A stretch of DNA of 64,000 bases, from the NCBI RefSeq assembly GCF_017876545.1, contig NZ_JAGIOD010000002.1:1488001-1552000 (forward strand). Reading direction: 5' to 3'. This stretch comes from Brachybacterium sacelli. Lineage in GTDB: Bacteria > Actinomycetota > Actinomycetes > Actinomycetales > Dermabacteraceae. Positions 35,592 through 44,642 of the stretch are shown here, piece after piece (positions within the stretch are counted from its first letter, which is position 1; each line of letters begins with the position of its first letter). The notes under the pieces were generated by a model. It was not told the origin of the DNA. It did no database searches and saw only the letters and a program-made list of their open reading frames with translations. The position numbers and the translations under genes are program-made.

Positions 35592-37064
35592 TCACTCGCC
35601 GGCGGTCCCGGCGCGGGCCTCGAGGACCTGCAGCACGGTGCGCACGCTCATCCCGGTCGCGCCCTTGCCCATGTAGCCCAGCGGTGAGGAGGCGAAGCCG
35701 GGACCCGCGATGTCCAGGTGCGCCCACTGCGTCTGCCCGACGAACTCCTGCAGGAAGATGCCGGCCGTGAGGGCGCCGCCGGGACGCTCGCCGATGTTGC
35801 TCAGGTCCGCCACCCGTCCGGTCAGGTCGGCGCGCAGCTCGGCGGGGAAGGGCAGCGGCCAGAAGGGCTCGCCGGTGACCCCCGCGGCCTCCATGACGGT
35901 GTCCCGGCCCAGCTCGGTGCCCATCACCCCGGCGGTGCGCTTGCCCAGCGCCACCACGGCGGCTCCGGTCAGTGTGGCCACGTCCATCACCAGGTCGGGT
36001 GCGTCCGTCACGGCGTCGACGAGGGCGTCGGCCATGACCATGCGACCCTCGGCGTCGGTGTTGAGCACCTCGACGGTCTTCCCGTTGCGCATGGTGACCA
36101 CGTCGCCGGGGCGCTGGGCGCCACCGCCGGGCATGTTCTCGGCCAGCGCCAGGAAGGTGGTGACCTTCACGTCCAGACCCAGTTTCGCGGCACCGAGGGT
36201 GGCGGCGAGCACGGTGGCGGCGCCGGTCATGTCGGAGGTCATGTCGTCCATGCCCGGGGCGGGCTTGAGCGAGATGCCGCCGGTGTCGAAGGTGATGCCC
36301 TTGCCCACCAGCGCCACGGAGCTGCGGGCGGTCTCGGGGGCGTACTCCAGGCGCACCAGGCGCGGCGGACGGGTGGAACCCTGGCCGACGCCGACGATCC
36401 CGCCGTAGCCACCCGCGGCCAGCTGCTCCTCGTCGAGGACGGTCACGGTCAGCGGGAGGTCAGCCGCCAGCTCCTCGGCACGCCGGGCGAACTCGGACGG
36501 GTACAGGAGGTTCGGCGGAGTGTTGACCAGGTCGCGGGTGATGTCGACGATCTCCGAGAGCGCGCCGGCGCGCTCGGCCGCCGCGCTGTCCGCCCCGTCC
36601 CCACCGAGCAGGGTCAGGGACCCCAGGGCGGGCTTCGGGGCGGAGGCGCCGGAGCCGGTCTTGTGTGCGGTGAAGGCGTAGGCGCCCAGGGCGGCCCCCT
36701 CGAGGGCGGCGGCCCGCTGCTCGGCGGATCCCCCGGGCACGGCGAGCGCGGCGGAGCCGACGCCGGCCAGGCTCCGGGTGGCGGCACCGAAGGCGAGACG
36801 GAGGTTCTCGGCGGTGACCGCGGAGAGATCCTCCTCACCGACGCCCACCAGCAGCAGGGACCGGGCGCCGGTCAGGCCGAAGGATGGGATGCGATGGACG
36901 TCGCCGCGGGCGGCGGAGGCCTCCAGATGGGTGATGGCCTCGGAGATCTCGGCGGAGCCGGGCACGGTGGAGGGGGCGCTGTCGCTCCCGGGGAGCAGAG
37001 GGAGGATGAGGACGTCGGCGTCGACGTCGCGCAGAGCGGTGTCAGCAACAGAAACGATGGGCAT
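35592..37064 (-). CDS. pepA: Leucyl aminopeptidase (M17)
   Basis: A 490-residue dinuclear-metal aminopeptidase acting in peptide turnover. The catalytic domain has VGKGITFDTGGISLKP, DMTGAATVL, and the signature VLNTDAEGRMVMADAL, followed by DVATLTGA. ATG at 37064 is six bases after TACGAT and so probably leaderless. The N-terminal domain is divergent, as usual for M17 enzymes. It lies upstream of lpd with a gap of about 145 bases. Confidence 0.94.
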   Translation of the reverse strand: MPIVSVADTALRDVDADVLILPLLPGSDSAPSTVPGSAEISEAITHLEASAARGDVHRIPSFGLTGARSLLLVGVGEEDLSAVTAENLRLAFGAATRSLAGVGSAALAVPGGSAEQRAAALEGAALGAYAFTAHKTGSGASAPKPALGSLTLLGGDGADSAAAERAGALSEIVDITRDLVNTPPNLLYPSEFARRAEELAADLPLTVTVLDEEQLAAGGYGGIVGVGQGSTRPPRLVRLEYAPETARSSVALVGKGITFDTGGISLKPAPGMDDMTSDMTGAATVLAATLGAAKLGLDVKVTTFLALAENMPGGGAQRPGDVVTMRNGKTVEVLNTDAEGRMVMADALVDAVTDAPDLVMDVATLTGAAVVALGKRTAGVMGTELGRDTVMEAAGVTGEPFWPLPFPAELRADLTGRVADLSNIGERPGGALTAGIFLQEFVGQTQWAHLDIAGPGFASSPLGYMGKGATGMSVRTVLQVLEARAGTAGE

Positions 37065-37136
37065 GGTTCTATCGTAGGGGCGGTCCGGACACTCGTCCGC
37101 GCCCTGTGCCCCACCCCGAGAAGAACAGGCAGGTCG

Positions 37137-37499
37137 ATGCTGGCCCTGAGCATCCTGGTGTCGATCGTGTGCCTGCTGACCGCGCTGCTGGGGCTCTACT
37201 ACGCGGTGCGCGACCTCACGGCCGATCTCGTTCTCCTCGGTGCCTGTGCGCTGGCGGCCCTGGTGTGGGCGGTGCTGGGCGCCGCCCTGGGCCTGCGGGA
37301 CCTCGGCGGCGGGCATCCGGGCGACCGGGTGACGCTCTACGGCTATCTGCTCACCGCTCTGGTCATGACCGTCGGGGGCGGCTGGGTCGGGCTCTGGGAG
37401 CGCAGTCGCTGGGGGAGCCTCGTGATCGCCGTGGTCGCCCTCGTGTCCCTGGTGCTGCTGATGCGCCTGACCCAGATCTGGCCGGGAGGCTTCGCATGA
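37137..37499 (+). CDS. Small integral membrane protein
   Basis: A 120-residue protein with about four hydrophobic helices (LALSILVSIVCLLTALLGLYY, LVLLGACALAALVWAVLGAA, LTALVMTVGGGWVGLW, VIAVVALVSLVLLM). AGGCAGG precedes the ATG. It overlaps the next membrane protein gene by four bases (ATGA). No family function is known to me. Confidence 0.75.
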   Translation: MLALSILVSIVCLLTALLGLYYAVRDLTADLVLLGACALAALVWAVLGAALGLRDLGGGHPGDRVTLYGYLLTALVMTVGGGWVGLWERSRWGSLVIAVVALVSLVLLMRLTQIWPGGFA

Positions 37500-37927
37500 C
37501 CGAGACCGCTGCTCGTTCCCGAGGGTTCGAGGTCGTGCTGATCATCGTCTACGGGATCTTCGCGCTCTCGGCGACCGCACGCAGCCTGGTCCAGATCCTG
37601 AGGGACTTCTCCTTCGCCCCCGTCGCCTACGTCTTCTCCCTCCTGGCGGCGCTGACGTACATCGCCGTGACAGCGGTGCTCGTGCGCCGCGGACGCCGCT
37701 CGCCGCTGGCTCTGGCTCTGTGCCTGATCGAACTGGTCGGCGTGCTCGTGGTGGGGATGCTGAGCGTGTTCGACGCCGCCCTGTTCACCGACGACACGGT
37801 GTGGTCCGGGTTCGGGGAGGGGTACGGCTACGTGCCGCTGCTGCTGCCGGTGGTGGCCCTGACGTACATTCTCCGGGCCCGCTGGAAGCACCACCAGGGA
37901 CCAAGGGACCGGGCGAGCTCCCGCTGA
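37496..37927 (+). CDS. Conserved actinobacterial membrane protein
   Basis: A 143-residue protein with four predicted helices. Conserved-looking segments are LSATARSLVQILRDF, APVAYVFSLLAALTYIAVT and LIELVGVLVVGMLSVF, which resemble a widespread actinobacterial membrane family of unknown role. It is translationally coupled to the preceding gene and ends 17 bases before pyrD, which has its own leaderless promoter. Confidence 0.8.
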   Translation: MTETAARSRGFEVVLIIVYGIFALSATARSLVQILRDFSFAPVAYVFSLLAALTYIAVTAVLVRRGRRSPLALALCLIELVGVLVVGMLSVFDAALFTDDTVWSGFGEGYGYVPLLLPVVALTYILRARWKHHQGPRDRASSR

Positions 37928-37944
37928 CCGCGTACGGTGTCCCC

Positions 37945-39051
37945 GTGACCACGAACGACACCTCCCGACGCGGACCCTACGCGGCGCTGTTCCGGCACGT
38001 CCTCAGCCGGCTGGACGCGGAGCAGGCGCACCGGTTGACCGTGGGCGCCCTGCGCCTCGCGCATGCGCTGCCCTGCGGGCCGCGTCTGCTGCGCGCCGCC
38101 TTCGCCACCCCGGACCCGATGCACGATGCCCGTCCTGCGCGCGAGGTGCTCGGCGCCGAGCACCGCACCCCGCTGGGGCTCGCGGCCGGCTTCGACAAGG
38201 ACGGCGAGGTGCCGCTGGCCCTGCTGGATCTCGGTTTCGGGCACGTCGAGGTGGGCACCGTGACCGCCAAGGCGCAGCCCGGCAATCCACGACCGCGCTC
38301 CTTCCGTCTGATCACGGACCGGTCGCTGATCAACCGGATGGGCTTCAACAACCACGGCGCCCGGGCACTCGCGAAGTCCCTCGCCCGGGCACGCCGCACG
38401 GAACGCGGCCAGCGTGCGGCGATCGGGGTGAACATCGGCAAGTCCAAGGTGACCGCGCTCGAGGACGCCGCCGAGGACTACCGCTTCTCCGCCCGCCTGC
38501 TGGCGCCGTACGCCACCTATCTCGCCATCAACGTCTCCAGCCCCAACACCCCGGGCCTGCGCGACCTGCAGACCGTCGACATGCTCCGCCCGGTGCTGGA
38601 GGCAGTTCTCGACGAGGCCGAGCAGGCGCGCCGACGGCTGCGCCGCGAGCTGCCGGTGCTGGTCAAGATCGCCCCCGATCTCCACGACGAGGACGTCCGT
38701 GCCGTCGCCCGTCTGGTCGCCGAGGTGGGGCTCTCGGGAGTGATCGCCACGAACACGACCACCGCGCGGCCCGCGTCGCTGCGCGCGGAGCGCTCCCGCC
38801 TGCAGAGGATCGGAGCCGGGGGCCTGTCCGGCCCGGTGCTCGCCGAGCGCTCCCTCGAGGTGCTCCAGCTGCTGCGCCGCGAGCTGCCGGGTCACGCCTC
38901 GATCATCAGCTGCGGCGGGGTCACGACCGGTGATGACGTGCGCGCCCGCCTCGAGGCCGGCGCCGATCTTGTCCAGGGATACACCGCGATGATCTACGAG
39001 GGTCCCTCCTGGCCGGGACGGCTGGCCCGTGAGGTGGGCCCCTTCCGGTGA
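37945..39051 (+). CDS. pyrD: Dihydroorotate dehydrogenase, quinone type
   Basis: FMN enzyme of pyrimidine synthesis that passes electrons to the quinone pool; class 2 by its N-terminal membrane-docking helix (YAALFRHVLSRLDAEQAHRL). Motifs: GLAAGFDKDGE, EVGTVTAKAQPGNPRPR, NRMGFNNHG, INVSSPNTPGLRDLQ with the catalytic serine, ATNTT, and LVQGYTAMIYEGP. GTG at 37945 is six bases after TACGGT, so it is probably leaderless; 368 residues. Confidence 0.96.
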   Translation: MTTNDTSRRGPYAALFRHVLSRLDAEQAHRLTVGALRLAHALPCGPRLLRAAFATPDPMHDARPAREVLGAEHRTPLGLAAGFDKDGEVPLALLDLGFGHVEVGTVTAKAQPGNPRPRSFRLITDRSLINRMGFNNHGARALAKSLARARRTERGQRAAIGVNIGKSKVTALEDAAEDYRFSARLLAPYATYLAINVSSPNTPGLRDLQTVDMLRPVLEAVLDEAEQARRRLRRELPVLVKIAPDLHDEDVRAVARLVAEVGLSGVIATNTTTARPASLRAERSRLQRIGAGGLSGPVLAERSLEVLQLLRRELPGHASIISCGGVTTGDDVRARLEAGADLVQGYTAMIYEGPSWPGRLAREVGPFR

Positions 39052-39095
39052 GGGGCCGGGCATGATCCGTCCCCGCCGCGGCTTAGGCTGAAGGG

Positions 39096-40496
39096 ATGGA
39101 GGAGGACCTGTTCTCGCTCGGCGGCGACGCGCCCGCCCCGCGCACCCTGTCCGATCGCAACGTCGATCACCGGGCGCCGCTGGCGGTGCGGATGCGCCCT
39201 CGCAGCCTCGAGGAGATCGTCGGCCAGCAGGCGGCGCTCGAACCCGGCAGCCCGCTGCGCCGTCTGGTCGCCGCCGACGACTCCCGCACGGCGCCCAGCT
39301 CGGTGATCCTGTGGGGCCCGCCCGGCACCGGCAAGACGACCCTGGCCTATGTGGTCGCGCAATCCGGTGACCGCGAGTTCGTGGAGGTCTCGGCGGTCCT
39401 CGCCGGCGTCAAGGACATCCGCGAGGTGGTCGACCAGGCCCGCTCGAGGCTGCGCACCGTCGGCCGCGAGACCGTGCTGTTCGTCGACGAGGTCCACCGC
39501 TTCTCGAAGTCCCAGCAGGACGCGCTGCTGCCCAGCGTCGAGAACCGCTGGGTGACGCTCATCGCCGCGACCACGGAGAACCCGTACTTCTCGGTGATCT
39601 CCCCGCTGCTGTCGCGGTCGATCGTGCTGACCCTGGAGCCGCTGGAGCGGGCGGACCTCGACAACCTGGTGGACCGCGCCCTGGACGACGAGCGCGGACT
39701 CGACGGAGCGGTCACCCTCACCGAGGAGGCGCGCGAGGCCCTGCTGCGGCTCGGCGGGGGAGACGCCCGCAAGATCCTCACCTCGCTCGAGGCCGCGGCG
39801 GCGGCCGCGCTGATGAAGGAGCGGGCGGAGATCGACGCCGCCACGCTGGCGCAGGCGGTCAATCGCGCCGCGCTGCGCTATGACCGCGGCGGGGACCAGC
39901 ACTATGACGTCACCAGCGCCTTCATCAAGTCGATGCGAGGCAGCGACGTCGACGCCTCCCTGCACTACCTGGCCCGGATGATCGAGTCCGGGGAGGACCC
40001 GCGGTTCATCGCCCGGCGCGTGGTGATCGCGGCGAGCGAGGAGGTGGGCATGGCCGATCCGAGCGCGCTGCAGGTCGCGGTCGCCGCAATGCAGTCGGTG
40101 CAGATGCTCGGCATGCCGGAGGGCCGCATCCCGCTCGCGCAGGCCGTGGTCCACATCGCCACGGCCCCGAAGTCCAATGCGTCCTACCGGGCACTGGACG
40201 CCGCGATCGCCGACGTGCGCGACGGCAAGGGGAACGGCGTCCCCGCCGCGCTGCGCGATGCCCATTACGCCGGGGCGACATCTCTGGGCCACGGCGCCGA
40301 GTACCGCTACGCCCACGACGCCCCGCACGGAGTCGTGGCCCAGCAGTATCCGCCCGATGACCTGGTGGGGGTGGACTACTACCATCCCAAGACCCATGGC
40401 AACGAGGCGCAGACCGGTCGACGTCTCGAGGCGCTGCGCCGGATCCTGCGTGCGGAGCAGGGCGGGACCGGCAGCGGAAGCGGGGGCGGCGCCTGA
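39096..40496 (+). CDS. rarA: Replication-associated recombination protein A (AAA ATPase)
   Basis: A 466-residue RarA/MgsA ATPase that works at stalled replication forks. Walker A is GPPGTGKTT (74-82), Walker B VLFVDEVHRF, sensor AATTENPYFSV, and the C-terminal tetramerisation domain has MRGSDVDASLHYLARMI and YPPDDLVG. ATG at 39096 is six bases after TAGGCT, which suggests a leaderless message. A Gly/Ser-rich tail ends the protein. Confidence 0.95.
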   Translation: MEEDLFSLGGDAPAPRTLSDRNVDHRAPLAVRMRPRSLEEIVGQQAALEPGSPLRRLVAADDSRTAPSSVILWGPPGTGKTTLAYVVAQSGDREFVEVSAVLAGVKDIREVVDQARSRLRTVGRETVLFVDEVHRFSKSQQDALLPSVENRWVTLIAATTENPYFSVISPLLSRSIVLTLEPLERADLDNLVDRALDDERGLDGAVTLTEEAREALLRLGGGDARKILTSLEAAAAAALMKERAEIDAATLAQAVNRAALRYDRGGDQHYDVTSAFIKSMRGSDVDASLHYLARMIESGEDPRFIARRVVIAASEEVGMADPSALQVAVAAMQSVQMLGMPEGRIPLAQAVVHIATAPKSNASYRALDAAIADVRDGKGNGVPAALRDAHYAGATSLGHGAEYRYAHDAPHGVVAQQYPPDDLVGVDYYHPKTHGNEAQTGRRLEALRRILRAEQGGTGSGSGGGA

Positions 40497-40549
40497 GCCC
40501 GTTGTGTGCGACTCCACAGGAACTTCGGGCCCACCGGGGACGAAGAGCG

Positions 40550-40578
40550 TTGAGCGGGCCGGATCCCTGCGGTAACGT
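40550..40578 (+). promoter_or_regulatory. rpsD promoter
   Basis: TTGAGC (40550-40555), 17 bases, TAACGT (40573-40578): the best housekeeping-type promoter in the window. It would give a leader of about 55 bases for rpsD. Confidence 0.7.
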
Positions 40579-40585
40579 AGGTCGC

Positions 40586-40613
40586 TGAATCCGCGGCTGC
40601 ACGACTGGATTCA
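40586..40613 (+). promoter_or_regulatory. Hairpin in the rpsD leader
   Basis: TGAATCC and GGATTCA form a seven-pair stem with a 14-base loop at the very start of the rpsD message. Ribosomal protein S4 represses its own synthesis in other bacteria through leader structures, so this could be an S4 target or simply stabilise the 5' end (inference). Confidence 0.4.
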
Positions 40614-40639
40614 CCACACGCGAACAAGAGGTATACCTC

Positions 40640-41266
40640 GTGACCAACGTCACCCGTGCGCGCCGCCAGGCGCGACTGTCCCGAGCCCTCGGGCTCCCGC
40701 TCACCCCGAAGTCGGTCAAGTACTTCGAGAAGCGCCCGTACCCCCCGGGCGAGCACGGCCGCGCCCGCCGCCGGACCGAGTCCGACTACGCCGTGCGCCT
40801 CAAGGAGAAGCAGCGTCTGCGTGCGCAGTACGGACTCCGCGAGAAGCAGATGCACCGCGCCTACCTGGACGCCAGGAAGGAGCCCGGCCTGACCGGCGAG
40901 AGCATGGTCGAGCTGCTCGAGATGCGCCTGGACGCCCTCGTGCTGCGCTCGGGCTTCGCGCGCACCACGCTGCAGGCCCGCCAGGCCGTCGGGCACCGTC
41001 ACGTGCTCGTCGACGGCAAGGTCGTCGACCGTCCCTCCTTCCGCGTGAAGCCGGGCCAGACGATCCAGATCAAGCCCAAGTCGCAGGCCATGGAGCCGTT
41101 CCAGATCGCCGCCGAGGGGGGCAACTCGGACGTCTTCGCCTCGACCCCGTCGTACCTCTCGGTCGAGCTCGATCAGCTCAAGGCGCAGCTCGTCGCGCGC
41201 CCCAAGCGCGCCGAGGTCCCCGTGACCTGTGACGTCCAGATGGTCGTCGAGTACTACGCGCGCTGA
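40640..41266 (+). CDS. rpsD: 30S ribosomal protein S4
   Basis: A 208-residue primary 16S rRNA-binding protein. The S4 RNA-binding domain is clear (MRLDALVLRSGFARTTLQARQ, then GHRHVLVDGKVVDRPSFRVKPG). The N-terminal zinc cysteines of some S4 proteins are missing, so this is the zinc-free form. GTG at 40640 follows AAGAGGT. It stands alone, away from the alpha operon, as in many Micrococcales. Confidence 0.97.
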   Translation: MTNVTRARRQARLSRALGLPLTPKSVKYFEKRPYPPGEHGRARRRTESDYAVRLKEKQRLRAQYGLREKQMHRAYLDARKEPGLTGESMVELLEMRLDALVLRSGFARTTLQARQAVGHRHVLVDGKVVDRPSFRVKPGQTIQIKPKSQAMEPFQIAAEGGNSDVFASTPSYLSVELDQLKAQLVARPKRAEVPVTCDVQMVVEYYAR

Positions 41267-41283
41267 TCTCCTCTCTCCGCGGC

Positions 41284-41327
41284 GAAGGCCCCGGCGGGTG
41301 TACTCCGGTACCCTGACCGGGGCCTTC
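41284..41327 (+). terminator. Terminator after rpsD
   Basis: GAAGGCCCCGG (41284-41294) and CCGGGGCCTTC (41317-41327) pair over 11 bases. The loop contains TACCCT, which may be a -10 box for alaS. Confidence 0.7.
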
Positions 41328-41397
41328 GTGTCCGCACTGCCCGTCCGGCGCCGAGCGGCGCCCGCCTCCGGTGTCCCAGGAAGGACCTCCTCAGACC

Positions 41398-44106
41398 ATG
41401 CGCACCTCAGAGATCCATCGTCGCTGGCTCGACTTCTTCGCCGCGAAGCAGCACGAGATCGTCCCCAGCGCCTCGCTGGTCTCCTCGGACCCGTCGATCC
41501 TCTTCACGATCGCCGGCATGGTCCCCTTCATCCCGTACATCGTGGGCACCGAGAAGGCTCCCTACTCCCGTGCCGTCAGCGTGCAGAAGTGCATCCGCAC
41601 CAATGACATCGAGAACGTCGGCCGCACCACCCGCCACGGCACCTTCTTCCAGATGGCCGGGAACTTCTCCTTCGGCGACTACTTCAAGCAGGGCGCGATC
41701 GACTTCTCCTGGGAGCTGCTGACCACCTCCCAGGACGACGGCGGGCTCGGCTTCGATCCCGAGCGCCTCTGGATCACGCTGTGGGAGCAGGACGAGGAGT
41801 CCTACCAGCACCTCCTGGAGGTCATCGGACTGGATCCGTCCCGGATCGTGCAGCTGCCGTGGGAGGAGAGCTGCTGGGACACGGGCCAGCCCGGACCCGC
41901 CGGCTCCACGGGGGAGTGGCACTACGACCGCGGCCCCGAGTACGGCCCCGACGCCGCGAGCGGCCGCGTGCCCGAGTGGCCCGGCAGCCCCGACGCCGAG
42001 GACCGCTACATCGAGATCTGGAACCTGGTGTTCGACCAGTTCCTGCGCGGTGAGGGCCCCGGCAAGGACTACCCGCTGCTGGGGGAGCTCGAGCAGAAGT
42101 CGATCGACACCGGCCTCGGCGTGGAGCGTGTGGCCTACCTGCTGCAGGGCAAGCAGAACATGTACGAGATCGACCAGGTCTTCGGGGTGATCGAGAAGGC
42201 CCAGGAGCTGACCGGCCGCGTCTACGGTGCCGACGAGGAGGACGACGTGCGCCTGCGCATCGTCGGCGACCACGTGCGCAGCGCGCTGATGCTGGTGGCC
42301 GACGGGGTGCGCCCGAGCAACGAGGGGCGCGGGTACGTGCTGCGCCGGCTGATCCGACGGGCGGTGCGCTCCATGCGCCTGCTCGGCTACGTCGATCCCG
42401 CCATGCCGCAGCTGCTGCCGATCTCCAAGGCGTCGATGGCCGAGTCCTATCCGGAGCTGGAAGCCGACTTCCCCCGCATCGACGAGGTCGTCCGTGCCGA
42501 GGAGGAGGCGTTCCGCCGCACCCTCGAGACCGGCACCACGATGTTCGACCGCCTGGTGGAGGACGTGAAGAAGGAGGGTGGCCGCGCGGTCCCCGGGGAC
42601 GACGCGTTCCGGCTGCACGACACCTACGGGTTCCCGATCGATCTCACCGTCGAGATGGCCGGCGAGGTCGGCCTGGCCGTCGACGAGGACGCCTTCCGCA
42701 GCGCGATGCAAGAGCAGCGTGAACGCGCCCGCGCCGACGCCGCCGCCAAGAAGTCCGGTCACACCGACACCGCGGTCTACAGCCGCCTGCTCGGCCAGCG
42801 CGGGGAGGACGTGCCCTTCCTCGGCTACACCGAGTCCAGCATCGCCACCACCGTCGAGTCGGTGCTGGTCGACGGCGCGCTCGTCGACTCGGCCGAGGCG
42901 CCCGCCGCGGTCGAGGTGGTCCTCGCGGCGACCCCGTTCTACGCGGAGGCGGGCGGTCAGCTCGCCGACCAGGGCCGGATCGCGGTCGCGGGTGGCGGCC
43001 TCCTCGAGGTCGACGACGTCCAGAAGCCGGTGCGCGGGCTGATCGTGCACCGCGGCCGCCTCGTCGAGGGCTCCGTCACCCCGGGCACCGAGGCCGTCGC
43101 CACCATCGACGAGACCCGCCGTGGCGCCATCGCCCGCGCCCACACCGCGACCCACATGGTCCACCAGTCCCTGCGCGAGGAGCTCGGCGAGAGTGCGACG
43201 CAGGCCGGCTCCGAGAACTCCCCGGGCCGCATGCGCTTCGACTTCCGCTATGGGCAGGGGGTGCCGCGCAGCGCGCTCGAGCAGATCGAGGGCCGCGTGA
43301 ACACGCTGCTCCAGGACGAGCTGGCCGTGACCGACCAGCAGATGCCGCTCGACGAGGCCCGCGCGCTCGGTGCCCAGGCGCTGTTCGGCGAGAAGTACGG
43401 GGACATCGTCCGCGTGGTCTCCATCGGCGGCGACTGGTCCCGCGAGCTGTGCGGGGGCACGCACGTGCCCAGCACGGGCGCCATCGGCACCGTCCAGCTG
43501 ATGGGGGAGTCCTCCATCGGCAGCGGGGTGCGGCGCGTCGACGCCCTGGTGGGGCTGTCGGCCTACCGGTTCCAGGCCAAGGAGCACGCGCTGGTCTCCC
43601 AGCTGTCCGAGATGCTGAAGGTCGGCTCGAGCGAGGACCTTCCGGAGCGGGTCGCCTCGATGACCCAGCGCATGAAGGACATGGAGAAGCAACTGGCCGC
43701 CCTGCGCGGGCAGCAGCTGCAGGCCGAGGCGGGCAAGCTCGCCGAGCAGGCGGTCGACGTCGCCGGCATCCGACTGCTCGCCCACGATGCGGGGGAGGGG
43801 GTCGCCGCCGGCGATCTGCGCACCCTCGCCCTGGATCTGCGGACCCGCCTGGGGGAGGACGCCCCCGCCGTGCTCGCCCTGACCGGGCACGAGGACGGAC
43901 GCGCCGCGCTCGTCGTGGCCACCAACGCCGGTGCCCGGGATCGGGGTCTGGCGGCCGGGTCGCTGCTGCGCACGGCCGCCGAGGCGATGGGCGGACGTGG
44001 GGGCGGCAAGTCGGACCTGGCGCAAGGTGGCGGCGGCGAGCCCGCTCGCATCCCCGAGGCGCTGGCCGCTGTGCGCAGCTCGCTCGGGGAGGCCGTCTCC
44101 GCATGA
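41398..44106 (+). CDS. alaS: Alanine--tRNA ligase
   Basis: A class II synthetase of 902 residues. The catalytic core begins MRTSEIHRRWLDFFAAK and has RTTRHGTFFQMAGNFSFGDYF. The editing domain has the zinc motif HTATHMVH and CGGTHVPSTG, and the C-Ala domain ends with GGRGGGKSDLAQGGG. ATG at 41398 follows AGGAAGGA. It is the first gene of an overlapping operon with ruvX, mltG and aroE, a standard actinobacterial cluster. Confidence 0.98.
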   Translation: MRTSEIHRRWLDFFAAKQHEIVPSASLVSSDPSILFTIAGMVPFIPYIVGTEKAPYSRAVSVQKCIRTNDIENVGRTTRHGTFFQMAGNFSFGDYFKQGAIDFSWELLTTSQDDGGLGFDPERLWITLWEQDEESYQHLLEVIGLDPSRIVQLPWEESCWDTGQPGPAGSTGEWHYDRGPEYGPDAASGRVPEWPGSPDAEDRYIEIWNLVFDQFLRGEGPGKDYPLLGELEQKSIDTGLGVERVAYLLQGKQNMYEIDQVFGVIEKAQELTGRVYGADEEDDVRLRIVGDHVRSALMLVADGVRPSNEGRGYVLRRLIRRAVRSMRLLGYVDPAMPQLLPISKASMAESYPELEADFPRIDEVVRAEEEAFRRTLETGTTMFDRLVEDVKKEGGRAVPGDDAFRLHDTYGFPIDLTVEMAGEVGLAVDEDAFRSAMQEQRERARADAAAKKSGHTDTAVYSRLLGQRGEDVPFLGYTESSIATTVESVLVDGALVDSAEAPAAVEVVLAATPFYAEAGGQLADQGRIAVAGGGLLEVDDVQKPVRGLIVHRGRLVEGSVTPGTEAVATIDETRRGAIARAHTATHMVHQSLREELGESATQAGSENSPGRMRFDFRYGQGVPRSALEQIEGRVNTLLQDELAVTDQQMPLDEARALGAQALFGEKYGDIVRVVSIGGDWSRELCGGTHVPSTGAIGTVQLMGESSIGSGVRRVDALVGLSAYRFQAKEHALVSQLSEMLKVGSSEDLPERVASMTQRMKDMEKQLAALRGQQLQAEAGKLAEQAVDVAGIRLLAHDAGEGVAAGDLRTLALDLRTRLGEDAPAVLALTGHEDGRAALVVATNAGARDRGLAAGSLLRTAAEAMGGRGGGKSDLAQGGGGEPARIPEALAAVRSSLGEAVSA

Positions 44107-44642
44107 GCGATGCCGACGGCATGCCGGACGCCGCCGGCCTCCCGCGCGGCGTCCGGCTCGGCGTCGACGTCGGCGACGTCCGCGTCGGGCTGGCGCGCAG
44201 CGACCTCGACGGGCTGATCGCGACCCCGGTCGAGACCCTCGCCCGGGAGCACGCGACGCGCCGCGTCCTTCAGGAGGCGCTCGAGGCCGGGGCCCGTGCC
44301 ATCATGGTGGGGCTCCCGCGCTCCCTGAACGGGTCCGAGGGCCCGGCGGCCGCCAAGGCGCGGGACTTCTCCGCCGAGCTCGTCACGATGTTGGCACGAA
44401 CCGCCGAGGACATCGAGGTCCGCCTGCTCGACGAACGGCTGACCACGGTGACCGCCCATCAGGCCCTGCACACCTCGGGCCGCAAGGGACGCAAGCACCG
44501 GCAGGTCGTCGATCAGGTCGCCGCCGTGATGATCCTCCAGCAGGCGCTGGACATCGAGCGGTCCACGGGAGCGCGCGCCGGAGAGCCGGTCGACCCCGCC
44601 CCCGGGACGACCGCCGCGAACGACGAGGAGGACGCCGGATGA
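44103..44642 (+). CDS. ruvX: Pre-16S rRNA nuclease / RuvX (YqgF)
   Basis: A 179-residue RNase H-fold nuclease of the YqgF family, needed for 16S rRNA end maturation in E. coli and also proposed as a Holliday junction resolvase. Motifs: RLGVDVGDVRVGLARSD, VGLPRSLNGSEG, LLDERLTTVTA and DQVAAVMILQ with the closing acidic residue. ATGA overlaps join it to alaS before and mltG after. An Asp/Glu-rich tail ends it. Confidence 0.93.
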   Translation: MSDADGMPDAAGLPRGVRLGVDVGDVRVGLARSDLDGLIATPVETLAREHATRRVLQEALEAGARAIMVGLPRSLNGSEGPAAAKARDFSAELVTMLARTAEDIEVRLLDERLTTVTAHQALHTSGRKGRKHRQVVDQVAAVMILQQALDIERSTGARAGEPVDPAPGTTAANDEEDAG

